Both the position numbers and the translations under genes were made by a program. The notes below the pieces were generated by a model. The model searched no databases. It saw nothing but the letters and a program-made list of their open reading frames with translations, and was not told the DNA's origin. A stretch of 64,000 nucleotides of DNA from Trinickia acidisoli. GTDB taxonomy: Bacteria > Pseudomonadota > Gammaproteobacteria > Burkholderiales > Burkholderiaceae. Positions 26,000-34,144 of this stretch are shown piece after piece; within the stretch, counting starts at the first letter, position 1; each line of letters starts with the position of its first letter. Location: contig NZ_JAFLRG010000001.1 of NCBI RefSeq assembly GCF_017315725.1, positions 3,720,001 through 3,784,000 on the forward strand, given 5' to 3'.

Positions 26000-26935
26000 A
26001 TGCCACACGTCTTCTGGATCACGCTCATTGGAATTCTGGCGCTGCTGAGCGCCTTCACCGCGACCGGCACCATCCTGCGAGCAAGCTATGGCCCGGGCAA
26101 CGCGACGATCGTCAACATGAATGCGCGAATCTCCGCATGGTGGGTCATGATCGCAGTCGTAGCAGCCGCGCTATGGCTTGGCGCGAACGCAACCATCGCC
26201 TTGTTCTTCTTGTGCTCGTTCTTCGCGCTGCGCGAATTCCTTGCACTCACGCCGACCAAACCATCGGACTACTGGTCGCTCGTTCTAACTTATTACGTTG
26301 CCTTGCCCGCGCAGTACCTACTGCTGGTGTTCCATTGGTACGGCCTGTTCGCCATCTTTATTCCTGTGTACGCCTTCCTCGTGCTGGCTGCGGCCGCGGC
26401 GTTCTCGCAGGATACGGCCGACTTTCTCGAACGGACAGCCAAGATCCAATGGGCGCTCATGGTCTGCGTCTACTCGCTGAGCTATGCGCCGGCCATCCTG
26501 CTGCTGAAATTCCCGCACTACTTCGGCAACAACGGGCCGCTACTGCTGTTTTTTCTGCTGGTGGTGCAATCGAGCGACGTATTTCAATACGTGTGCGGCA
26601 AGCTGTGGGGCAAGCACAAGCTGTCCCCGCTCGTTAGTCCGTCAAAGACATGGGAAGGGCTTATAGGCGGTGGCGCGCTCGCGATCGCGCTCGGTACTGC
26701 GCTGCATGGCCTGACGCCCTTCAACGTTTGGCAAGCCGCGTTGATGTCGGCCGTGACCGTGGGGTGCGGCTTCACTGGTGGGCTGGTCTTGTCCGCCGTG
26801 AAGCGCTCGCTTGGCGCGAAGGATTGGGGCGACATGATCGCCGGACACGGCGGCATGCTCGATCGGGTGGACAGCATTTGTCTTGCGGCGCCGGTCTTCT
26901 TCCATCTCACGCGTTTTTTCTTTACACATGGGTGA
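26000..26935 (+). CDS. CdsA-like phosphatidate cytidylyltransferase (YnbB type)
   Basis: 311 aa with about 8 membrane segments. The CTP-transferase signature is complete near the C-terminus: VKRSLGAKDWGDMIAGHGG followed by LDRVDS, including the Lys-Asp and His-Gly-Gly and the terminal Asp. AAGGAA lies before the ATG, 9 bp after the acyltransferase stop. It activates phosphatidate with CTP to CDP-diacylglycerol, the donor used by CDP-alcohol transferases such as the first gene of this operon. It is likely a second copy beside the essential housekeeping CdsA. Confidence 0.88.
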   Translation: MPHVFWITLIGILALLSAFTATGTILRASYGPGNATIVNMNARISAWWVMIAVVAAALWLGANATIALFFLCSFFALREFLALTPTKPSDYWSLVLTYYVALPAQYLLLVFHWYGLFAIFIPVYAFLVLAAAAAFSQDTADFLERTAKIQWALMVCVYSLSYAPAILLLKFPHYFGNNGPLLLFFLLVVQSSDVFQYVCGKLWGKHKLSPLVSPSKTWEGLIGGGALAIALGTALHGLTPFNVWQAALMSAVTVGCGFTGGLVLSAVKRSLGAKDWGDMIAGHGGMLDRVDSICLAAPVFFHLTRFFFTHG

Positions 26936-26966
26936 GGGGGCAGGCGGTGTTCGGCGGATCTTCACG

Positions 26967-26990
26967 GTGCCCGATACCCTCAACGGGCAC
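26967..26990. terminator. Hairpin downstream of the phospholipid operon
   Basis: GTGCCCG (26967-26973) and CGGGCAC (26984-26990), perfect 7-bp stem with a 10-nt loop, 31 bp after the CdsA-like stop. No T-run; possibly rho-assisted. Confidence 0.4.
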
Positions 26991-27121
26991 AACGACGAAC
27001 CCCGTCACCTCCTCGCTCGCGCAGCGCGATCGTAAACCCGGAGGACCCGTACCTTCGCCCACGCAGATGGACACTCCGTGGAGTAGGATGGCTAGCAGGT
27101 GTCGAAAATTCGGGGGGCGCA

Positions 27122-27454
27122 ATGAAGTCGACTTCTGGACATCACGTCGCATCCAACGTGGAGGCGATGGCAACTCTATCGGAGTACTTGGAGCTCGCCC
27201 TGGATAAAGGTGCCCACCTGGTCATGGTGAAAAGCCGAAGCAGCGGCACGAGCACGTTATACGTCGGCGACGTAACCCTACCGGACGAGAACCTCCCACA
27301 GTGCGGGGTGATTCAGAACGACGTCGCCGATGCCATTCTCGAAGCCACAGGGTCCGGTTTCAACGAACTGAACATCGACGGAGAAGTGTATCGATTCATG
27401 CGGTTCTTCACTGAGGTTGGCAATCAAGGTGCGGTGGTGTTCGCGGCTGTTTAG
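27122..27454 (+). CDS. Unknown protein in accessory region
   Basis: 110 aa. A G-rich stretch precedes the ATG at 27122; ATG 27167 (starting MATLSEYLELA) is an alternative. Soluble, no signal peptide. Predicted helix at the start, then strands (HLVMVKSRSSGTSTLYVGDV) and a C-terminal strand pair (FMRFFTEVGNQGAVVFAAV). I do not recognise a family. Base composition is lower in GC than the preceding operon, consistent with the accessory block that runs up to glmS. Confidence 0.5.
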   Translation: MKSTSGHHVASNVEAMATLSEYLELALDKGAHLVMVKSRSSGTSTLYVGDVTLPDENLPQCGVIQNDVADAILEATGSGFNELNIDGEVYRFMRFFTEVGNQGAVVFAAV

Positions 27455-27543
27455 GGTCGCGAGCCTATCCGTAACCCTGTTTATGGGCAGGGTAGAATCG
27501 AGCCTCGCTATTCATCGTCGATCAATGAGACGAGGACCTCAGA

Positions 27544-28185
27544 TTGCCGAAATCAAAGCGACCTAGGCTGACCGTCAAGCGTTTCGGCCCGATCGCGCAT
27601 GCCGACGTCGCATTCGGCGATCTGACGGTCATCGTCGGCCCTCAAGCGACGGGCAAGAGCCTCTTCCTGTGGACGTTGAAGCTGCTCATCGATCGCGATC
27701 AAATCCACGACATGTTCACGCATCACAACATGTCGTTCGGTGGCCGGGAGGAGGCCTTCCTCGATGCTTAACTTCGGCCGAGGAATCGCGAGCGGCTGGA
27801 GCCGCCATTTTCACTGCGCGCATTCAGCGATGCCGTCCATGATCTGATTCAGAACGAATTCGCCGCCAAAGGCGAATTGTTTCCGGCGCCGAATAGATTG
27901 AACGCCGTCTTGCGTCAGCCGATCAGCGAGCAGTTGTTCGGCCGAACGAAGCTTATCGTCGACGAAAGCGAATTCACCAAGCGCCTTGCTTTGCTCGTAC
28001 CCGGCCAGAAGAAGGTATTGAGTTTTCTCTCCTGGTCCGCAGAGTTCACGCCCATGCTCATGGGACTGTACTGGCTTTGCACGGTTACACAGAAGCGCAA
28101 ATCCGGATCGAATGTTCAGGAAACGATCGATTGGGTAGTCATCGAAGAGCCAGAAATGGGTTTTCATTCCAAGTTGCCGTCGTGA
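27544..28185 (+). pseudogene. Decayed AAA/ABC-type ATPase gene
   Basis: The first segment, from TTG 27544 (GAGGA upstream), encodes 75 residues with a Walker A motif GPQATGKS near residue 37 in an SMC/AAA-type N-terminus (RPRLTVKRFGPIAHADVAFGDLTVIVG). It stops at 27769-27771. Coding character resumes in the same frame from about 27800 to 28185 and includes a Walker-B-like DWVVIEEPEMG, after which the frame is lost. Only ~170 residues separate the two motifs' surroundings, and about 80 bp after the stop read better in another frame (NFGRGIASGWS), so deletion plus frameshift is likely. Intact relatives are stand-alone ATPases often found in defence or toxin-antitoxin loci. Not expected to be functional. 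Confidence 0.7.
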
Positions 28186-28197
28186 ATTGGGTTTGTG

Positions 28198-29137
28198 TCA
28201 CCAAGGTTGAAACGGCACCGGGAAGAAAACAGCAGCGCTCTCTCCGCTGCTCGACTCCTTTTTCACGCTTGGATCAGGCGGTCGTAGCGCCGATCGAACG
28301 TGGTCCCAATTCGGCTCCTGGTGCCCCTTTCCAGACCTGACGAGTTCGACGCGCTTCTCGATCCCGAGTGCATGGGCAACCGCATTCAATGCTCGAATAT
28401 AGTTGACCGAAAAGAACGTTTTGTTTCGATCTTGTGGAGAAATGGCCTCCCCTCTGCCAATTTGTCCGAGCGCCCGCTCGGCATCGTCGAATACGTTCGG
28501 CATTCCGTAGAACGCATCTATCAAATGGTAAGAGGCCCCGTCAAAGACAACATTCCCATCGCCCCCAAAGTCCGTCAACATGCGCGTCTCATTGCTGTAG
28601 TCGATAAGACGCGCGACAAAGTCCCGAACGTTCTCGCGCAGTTTAGGATCGCTCTCAGTGAGTTCATGCAGCCTTTCTAGCTGCGTTCCGTGCACGACGT
28701 GCTTGAACGCTTCCTTGTCGAAGTCACCGCGCCGATTCAATACCCAGCTATCGTTGGCGACCGAATAAAGGCGCGGCGACTCATCAGCGTCGAGGCCCTC
28801 CAAAAAGCGCATGCTGAGACTGAAGTGTGGGTTGTCTCGCTCCGCCGCCGCGGGGATCAAACGCTGTATGCGAATCATTGCCGGGACGTGATAGATCGCC
28901 GAATGATCCAGTTGCGGCCACCCGCGACGCGGATCGGGCAAGACATCCCTATGTCGCAGAAGGTCCAACGTCTCGCCCCGTAATGCAACCAGTTCCACCC
29001 TGGTCGTTTGCGGAGGCATTGATCCTTCTGGAAAGTATCCGGCCATTACCCGATATTTCTCGTCCTCACTCCGCGCCGTTGCCCGAGCTTCGTCCCACAA
29101 TTTCTGCGGCATTTCCGTATTGGCTGTGCGCCCAAAA
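28198..29137 (-). pseudogene. 3' part of a kinase-like gene interrupted by IS66
   Basis: The open frame enters this part across the IS66 junction at 29138 and runs to the stop at 28198. Joined to the 5' part at 31629-32133 with one target copy removed, it restores a single 478-codon frame. This part contains MSMRFLEGLDADE, then MLTDFGGDGNVVFDG followed by YHLIDAFYG, which resembles the catalytic loop (Asp, Asn) and metal-binding Asp of protein-kinase-like folds. The last ~40 residues are polar and probably disordered. As it stands the gene is disrupted and the product cannot be made in full. It converges on the decayed ATPase gene 12 bp away. Confidence 0.7.
29130..29137. repeat. Left target-site duplication of IS66
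   Basis: GCCCAAAA directly abuts the left end; the identical 8-mer abuts the right end at 31629-31636. An 8-bp duplication is characteristic of IS66-family insertions. Confidence 0.95.
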
Positions 29138-29223
29138 GTAAGCACCTCGCGAAGACCGTTCGCAATGCGGCGCGCACGTGAGGCATGATTGGGTATCGGG
29201 CGCTCGGGTTCGCCCGCTGGCAA

Positions 29224-30777
29224 TCAGCCCGTGGAGGCAGGCGAGCAAGGCTTGCCCGGCAGCTTACTTGCTACGTTCCAGGGTAGTAATTCGTCGATGC
29301 GGTTAATGGGGTGATCAGCGATATGGGTCAGCACGTATTCGAGGTAAGCGCGCGGGTTGATGGCGTTGAGCTTGCACGTGCCGATCAAGCTGTACATCGC
29401 GGCAGCGCGCTCACCCCCGCTATCGGAGCCTGCGAACAGGAAGTTCTTACGTCCCAAACTCACGCAGCGCAGCGCGTTTTCGGCCAGGGCGTTGCTGATT
29501 TCGGCACGCCCCTCTTCGCAGTACAGCACGAGGGCATCCCACTGGTTAAGCGAGTAACGGATCGCTTTGGCAAGGTCGGATTTCTTCGACAGTGTCGCGA
29601 GTTTGTCCGTCATCCACGTCTTGATGGCCGCGAGCAGCGGGATGCTTTTCTCCTGCCGCACGCGAAGCCGCTGCGCGGCGGGTTTGCCGCGGATGTCGGC
29701 CTCGATCGCGTAAAGTCCACCGATCAGCTCGAGCACCTCCCGGGTCGCCTCGGTCGGCGTTCGGGCATGCACGTCGTATATGTACCGTCTCGCGTGGTCC
29801 CAGCATGCCGCCTCGCGAATCTTGCCGCTCTCGTACAGTTCGTTGAAGCCACTGTAGGCGTCCGCTTGCAAGATACCCTCGAATCCGGCCAGATGGGTCT
29901 GGGGATGGATGCCTTTGCGGTCCGGCGAGTAAGCAAACCACACTGCGGCCGGTTCGGTCGAGCCCGAACGGGTGTCATCGCGCACATACACCCACAGGCG
30001 CCCAGTCTTCGTCTTCTTCTTGCCCGGCTCGAGTACCGGGATAGGTGTGTCATCCGCGTGCAGCTTCGACGGTGCCACCGTGTAGCGGCGCAGTGCCTCG
30101 GTCAGCGCATCGCAAAGGGCCTCGCACTGGCCGACCCAGCGGCCCATGCTGGCGGGGTCGAGCTTCACGCCGTCGCGCGCGGCAATCTGCGACTGCCGGT
30201 ACAACGGGGTGTGGTCAGCGTACTTCGAGACGAGGATGTCGGCCAGCAGGCTCGGATGGGCGATGCTGCGCGTGATCGGCAGGCCGGGCATCGGCGGCTG
30301 CGAGAAGTGGTGACCGCACGGGCAAACCGTCTTGCGCCGGATCGTGCGAATCACCTTGAACATCGCCGCGACGCGGGCGAGCTGCTCGGACACGTCCTCT
30401 CCGAGCGGCTGCATTGCGCTGCCGCACTTCGGACACGTTGCGTCAGCCTCCAGTACGCGTTCTTCGCGTGGCAGATGCGGCGGCAGAGCTTCTTTCGGCG
30501 ATGCGTCGCCCACAGGCGTGCCCGCGCTTGATTGGCGGGCGCGCCGCACATCAGCGACGCCGCGCTCGCCCGTCAGGTCCTCAAGCGCGGTTTCCAGCCG
30601 TGCGACCTCCCGGTCCAACTGCTCGGACTTGCGGCCGAATTGCATGCGCCTAAGCTTGTCGAGCTGCGCCTTGAGCTGCTCGATCTCCAGATCGCGCTCG
30701 GCAAGCTGAGCACGAGCCTCGAGCAGCAAGGCTCGCAGCGTTTGAACATCGTCAGGAAGTTCGGCGCCGTTCGACAT
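29224..30777 (-). CDS. tnpC: IS66 family transposase TnpC
   Basis: 517 aa, full length for the family. An N-terminal Leu-zipper-like coiled coil (LRALLLEARAQLAERDLEIEQL) is followed by a zinc-ribbon region (CPKCG and CPCGHH) and the DDE catalytic domain: Asp in LHADDTPIPVL, Asp in ILQADAYSGFNEL, and Glu in NALAENALRCVSLGRKN. The C-terminal region contains the family-typical SLIGTCKLNAINPRAYLEYVL. It catalyses transposition of the surrounding element. It ends 86 bp from the left terminal repeat. Confidence 0.97.
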   Translation of the reverse strand: MSNGAELPDDVQTLRALLLEARAQLAERDLEIEQLKAQLDKLRRMQFGRKSEQLDREVARLETALEDLTGERGVADVRRARQSSAGTPVGDASPKEALPPHLPREERVLEADATCPKCGSAMQPLGEDVSEQLARVAAMFKVIRTIRRKTVCPCGHHFSQPPMPGLPITRSIAHPSLLADILVSKYADHTPLYRQSQIAARDGVKLDPASMGRWVGQCEALCDALTEALRRYTVAPSKLHADDTPIPVLEPGKKKTKTGRLWVYVRDDTRSGSTEPAAVWFAYSPDRKGIHPQTHLAGFEGILQADAYSGFNELYESGKIREAACWDHARRYIYDVHARTPTEATREVLELIGGLYAIEADIRGKPAAQRLRVRQEKSIPLLAAIKTWMTDKLATLSKKSDLAKAIRYSLNQWDALVLYCEEGRAEISNALAENALRCVSLGRKNFLFAGSDSGGERAAAMYSLIGTCKLNAINPRAYLEYVLTHIADHPINRIDELLPWNVASKLPGKPCSPASTG

Positions 30778-30807
30778 GCGGCGCAGTTTACGAGCCTTCT
30801 GCTCGGT

Positions 30808-31152
30808 TTACAACATCGACAGTGCAGCGGTGCGACGCGGTTGCCGCCAATCGATGCCTTCGAGCAACATGGACAATTGCGCCGCCGTCAGATGGACCTT
30901 GCCGCCATCGGCCTGTGGCCACACGAAGCGCCCACGCTCGAGCCGCTTCGCAAGAAGCCAGAGCCCGTCTTCGGTCGCCCACATGAGCTTCACGAGATCG
31001 CCGCGCCGGCCCCGGAAGATGAACACGTTGCCGCCCAACGCATTGTCTTCGAGCGCCGTCTGCACCTTCGCCGCCAGCCCTTGGAATCCGCAGCGCATGT
31101 CGGTGACGCCGGCCACCAGCCAGACGCGTGTACCCGTGGGCAGCGAGATCAC
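30808..31152 (-). CDS. tnpB: IS66 accessory protein TnpB
   Basis: 114 aa. Typical IS66 TnpB (Orf2) sequence: VWLVAGVTDMRCGFQGLAAKVQ, VFIFRGRRGDLVKLMWATEDG, LLAKRLERGRFVWP. It is required with TnpA and TnpC for efficient transposition, but its biochemical role is unclear. The start overlaps the tnpA stop by an ATGA arrangement, so it is translationally coupled. This is the IS66 protein, not the Cas12-like TnpB of IS200/IS605. Confidence 0.96.
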   Translation of the reverse strand: MISLPTGTRVWLVAGVTDMRCGFQGLAAKVQTALEDNALGGNVFIFRGRRGDLVKLMWATEDGLWLLAKRLERGRFVWPQADGGKVHLTAAQLSMLLEGIDWRQPRRTAALSML

Positions 31153-31553
31153 GATTGCAGGCTCCCCAGAACGAGCCGCAGCGTCTCGGCGTCGACGGCG
31201 CCGTCGACCTTGACGAGCGCGCTACCGATCCGAATCTCGATCGTCCCATTTCGCGGTGTCCGATGGTCAACGCCGGATGCTTGCGCCGACATCGCCACGC
31301 GCGCCGGCGGCGTCTCATGAACTACCGCCACGGGAATCAGGGGCGTCGTTTCGGCCTGCAATTGCGCGCGATAGCGGCTGCGCCAGGTGAACAGCATGTT
31401 CGCGTTGATGCCATTGTCTCGCGCCAGCTTCGCCACCGACACACCGGGCTCGCATGCCGCAGCGGCAAGTCGGCGTCGAAACTCGCGATCATAATTCGGG
31501 CGTCCCTTGCGGCTACCCGGCTTGCCTTCTGGCTCTGTCACGGTGATGTCCAT
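31149..31553 (-). CDS. tnpA: IS66 accessory protein TnpA (helix-turn-helix)
   Basis: 134 aa from ATG 31553; a GTG at 31577 is possible. An IS3/Tn3-orfA-like helix-turn-helix is visible: YDREFRRRLAAAACEPGVSVAKLARDNGINANMLFTWRSRYR. The C-terminal half (IEIRIGSALVKVDGAVDAETLRLVL) is typical of IS66 TnpA. It is probably the DNA-binding partner of the transposase. It overlaps tnpB by 4 bp. Confidence 0.93.
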   Translation of the reverse strand: MDITVTEPEGKPGSRKGRPNYDREFRRRLAAAACEPGVSVAKLARDNGINANMLFTWRSRYRAQLQAETTPLIPVAVVHETPPARVAMSAQASGVDHRTPRNGTIEIRIGSALVKVDGAVDAETLRLVLGSLQS

Positions 31554-31628
31554 CAAATCGAAAATGATGGGCACCACTTTGATGTCGCTTCTCGCCGTCG
31601 TCTACGACGGTCGTCGTGAGGTGCTTAC

Positions 31629-31636
31629 GCCCAAAA
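31629..31636. repeat. Right target-site duplication of IS66
   Basis: GCCCAAAA, identical to 29130-29137. Confidence 0.95.
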
Positions 31637-32133
31637 AGCAGGCCGCCTGTCACAAATCGGCTGATCGAGAATCTGCTGATCTTGACCACGTTTTGCGGGG
31701 CGCCCTCTATGTTTGTATAGACAGCATGGTCACCTCCGTGACCGACAATCTTCATTGCACCTGTCGGCAGCACGAGTGCACGATCTAGTACAGCATCCCG
31801 GAACGCCTGAAAGCGCGCCTGCGGACTATCTGATGATTTGCGCAGCGCTTCGACCAACGCCGCCTCGTCAAAATGCTTGCCCACTAGGCGGCGAGCACCG
31901 GCGAGCAATTGTTCGGGCGTCGCATGGTGATAGTCGGCTGTCGTTGCATCCGGCAGTCGCACCTGATTGCGTTTGGGACGCCGCGACAACGAAGTCAGGA
32001 CTTCCGACCCGCCGGAGGTGGTGGCTGGCGATGGTTTTTGAACGTTCGGTAACGCGTCTCGAGTGTCGTCGTCCCGAGCAGACGGGCCACCGCTACCGGC
32101 GGCCGGATCTATATCGTTCATCAAACACACCAT
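31629..32133 (-). pseudogene. 5' part of the kinase-like gene interrupted by IS66
   Basis: From ATG 32133 (or ATG 32121) the frame gives ~168 residues before the IS66 right end. Residues 1-60 are rich in Ser, Pro, Thr, Gly and Asp and look disordered; 70-120 are helical; then KIVGHGGDHAVY (Gly-rich loop, ~128-139) and VVKIS (candidate ATP-Lys ~151), as in a kinase N-lobe. The frame matches that of 28198-29129 exactly. A disordered N-terminus followed by an atypical kinase fold is common in type III effectors, but no secretion machinery or hrp-type promoter box is seen here, so effector status is only a hypothesis. Confidence 0.65.
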
Positions 32134-32157
32134 CGTTCTCTGCAATCAGAGAACGAT
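32132..32157. repeat. Perfect 11-bp-arm inverted repeat at the start of the kinase-like gene
   Basis: ATCGTTCTCTG (32132-32142), loop CAAT, CAGAGAACGAT (32147-32157). Arms match completely. It overlaps the candidate start at 32133 and would be in the leader if translation starts at 32121. It could be an operator or an RNA hairpin. Confidence 0.6.
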
Positions 32158-32471
32158 ACCGGGCAGGCAGATTATGCTGAACCAACGATACGAGTCTGCG
32201 TCTGGGCCTGCGAAGCTAAACGCGCCGCCGCGACGCGAGACGACGTTACATGCCGAGCAAACGGCGCGCTAGCGGCCAAGCCGATCGCTTAGCCTGTTGT
32301 CGATTTAGACTGTCATGAGCGGATACGTTACCGCTGCGGGCCGAACATGCAGGTGATTTGGGGATAGATGTTGGCTGTCGATAAGGCTTACTGCTCCACA
32401 CGTCACACCTTTTTTGTTGAAGCCTAGCGGTTACTCTCGAAATTCGTCGGCATCAAGCAGCCCCGGCGCAT
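32158..32471. other. Intergenic region, no gene recognised
   Basis: 314 bp between the kinase-like gene start and the 3' end of the next unknown gene. Mixed composition, lower GC than core regions. Short frames here lack ribosome sites. No repeat, tRNA or IS end recognised. Confidence 0.4.
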
Positions 32472-33611
32472 TCATCCATCAACTCCTCGCCTATTTGGCT
32501 CGGCAATGAGTTCGATATCAATGAATCGTAGACTTCCGAACTTGCCGCGCACAGCTCGGACAAGCACCTGCCGATTAACCATAGGTCCAATCACGTCATC
32601 CACCTGCTGCGACACACCTGAGACCCTTTCTTCTCCTTGGTCGGGCACATGTATCTTCAGCCAATCGTCGTTGAGGTCCACAGCACGGAGGTTGCCCGTC
32701 AGCTCCACCGATGTCTCACCGGCAACGGGCGCCGGTTGCTCGGCACGAATGACCTTGGCTATCTTCGTGCGTGCGATTGCATTGATACGCGGTGCGTCTT
32801 CGACACCGGCCGAGCGGAACTCGAGGCTCTCAAATTCCCTGCCTGTGGGCGAAAGATTGCGAACTAGCTTGCGGAACGTGGTGCGATAGGCGTCATCGGA
32901 GATAAGCACTTTGGTCGCATCGCCAGTCTCGTCAGTAGAGATGGTCTGTACGATGTTGAGAAACTGTCGAGCAACATCGGACGCACCGGGATTCTGCTTC
33001 TCGAACATTTCAAGCTGCGTGCTTGCTTTAATCGCGACCGAGAACTGAAAGCTTCCTGGCACGTCCTGCAATAGCCACGACTGAAAGAGCTGACTGACAT
33101 CCTTCGTCGGGGGCCCTTTTCGATGGGGCCGTGCCGTTGTCCATTCGATAACTCGAAAGAACATAGCCTGAATGGTCTTTACTCGATCAACAATGAGGTC
33201 AAGCGGAGCGGCCCCTCGCAGGACATCGCCACCTTTCACCGATACGTTAACCATTCCGGGCAAGAAACTGACGTCGTATTTTTCCTTCTCGCGTTCGTTG
33301 TACACAGTCTGTACAAGTTCTTCGAGTTGAGCACGCGCAAAAGCAGGCAGAGCGCTGCCGCCCAACTGGTGATACGCGAGCTGACACGCACTGTCGAACT
33401 CACCAGCCTTGTAGTAGAGCGCCGCGGCGCTGACGGCTGTGATGCCGCGGGTTTTGCTTTTGTCGGGAGCCACCGAATCAAGCGCCTGCCGCTCAAGCGC
33501 TGCCGCCTGCGAGAACAGTCGTCTAGCGACATCTATATTGCCCGCGCGCAACGATTCGTGCGCGTTCTGCGCAAGCGCCTCACTCTGTCGGTGAAAGGTT
33601 AGCCAAGTCAT
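32472..33611 (-). CDS. Unknown protein with TPR-like N-terminal half
   Basis: 379 aa. Residues ~5-90 are helical repeats of tetratricopeptide type (ALAQNAHESLRAGNIDVARRLFSQAAALERQALD; AALYYKAGEFDSACQLAYHQL). The middle is mixed alpha/beta (DLIVDRVKTIQAMFFRVIEWTTA). The C-terminal part is strand-rich (ETSVELTGNLRAVDLNDDWLKIHV, RQVLVRAVRGKFGSLRFIDIELI). No known catalytic motif. The start ATG 33611 overlaps the stop of the upstream split gene by ATGA, so the two form one transcriptional unit and probably one function. Origin is accessory; a role in defence or stress is possible but unsupported. Confidence 0.6.
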   Translation of the reverse strand: MTWLTFHRQSEALAQNAHESLRAGNIDVARRLFSQAAALERQALDSVAPDKSKTRGITAVSAAALYYKAGEFDSACQLAYHQLGGSALPAFARAQLEELVQTVYNEREKEKYDVSFLPGMVNVSVKGGDVLRGAAPLDLIVDRVKTIQAMFFRVIEWTTARPHRKGPPTKDVSQLFQSWLLQDVPGSFQFSVAIKASTQLEMFEKQNPGASDVARQFLNIVQTISTDETGDATKVLISDDAYRTTFRKLVRNLSPTGREFESLEFRSAGVEDAPRINAIARTKIAKVIRAEQPAPVAGETSVELTGNLRAVDLNDDWLKIHVPDQGEERVSGVSQQVDDVIGPMVNRQVLVRAVRGKFGSLRFIDIELIAEPNRRGVDG

Positions 33612-34144
33612 GCGGCTGGTTCGAGTAGGATGAGTTTGACGCGATAGCCAACAACGGCAGCAAAGGCCGGAAGACTGCTCTTGCCGTCCAGGGCCTGCTG
33701 ACGTTTCTGTTTCAGTCTGTAGCGAACATCCGTCTCTGCGCTATCGGAGCCAGATACTTCGAGCCGATAGGCATCTTCGAGATAATTTTCAGGGTCACTT
33801 CCAACGGCCATGACATAGTAATCCGCACCGGTCCTCGTCTCGCACCGCGCGACTCCGACCATATTCTCCAACTACTCGACCGCAGCAAGTGCAATTGCAT
33901 AGGCCCCGTCGCGCTTTGCGTCGTCAGCGTTGAGGTACGAACGCTTCAGAAGGCTGTCGGCCGGTGTCCAGTCAAGTTCGACGATCTGCGCCTCGCCGCG
34001 AGACTCGAGCTGGAATTCGGCCGGCGAGGAGTGGTGAACGTCCAAACGAACTCTTGCGGCGTTAGAACAAGTGTCTAGCTGTGGACGATCGATTAGGTGT
34101 GTATCGCCAAGGCTCTCGAAAACCAGTTGTAGTTTATCTTCCAC
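33608..34144 (-). pseudogene. Unknown gene split by an in-frame amber codon
   Basis: From GTG 34144 a 90-codon frame ends in TAG at 33874-33872; the very next codon (TTG 33871) continues in the same frame for 87 codons to 33608. Reading through the TAG gives one ~178-residue protein whose second half (GVARCETRTGADYYVMAVG, YRLEVSGSDSAETDVRYRLKQKRQQAL) has a compact alpha/beta look, vaguely like restriction-endonuclease-like folds. Either the TAG is an inactivating mutation, or two halves are made separately from GTG 34144 and TTG 33871 or ATG 33862. The downstream TPR-like gene is coupled to it. Confidence 0.5.

Larger units (their letters stand above)
29138..31628 (-). mobile_element. Complete IS66-family insertion sequence (2491 bp)
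   Basis: Terminal inverted repeats start GTAAGCACCTC at both ends (29138-29157 and 31609-31628; 18 of 20 positions match). The element carries tnpA, tnpB and tnpC in the usual IS66 order on the minus strand and is flanked by a perfect 8-bp target duplication. All three frames are intact, so the element looks recent and potentially mobile. It inserted into the kinase-like gene. Confidence 0.96.

Noticed and set aside
30808..31152. TnpB considered as a programmable RNA-guided nuclease
   Set aside because: This is the unrelated ~114-aa TnpB of IS66, not the IS200/IS605 Cas12-like protein.
32158..32471. Type III (hrp/PIP-box type TTCG-N16-TTCG) promoter upstream of the kinase-like gene
   Set aside because: Only single CGAA/TTCG occurrences were seen; spacing does not match.
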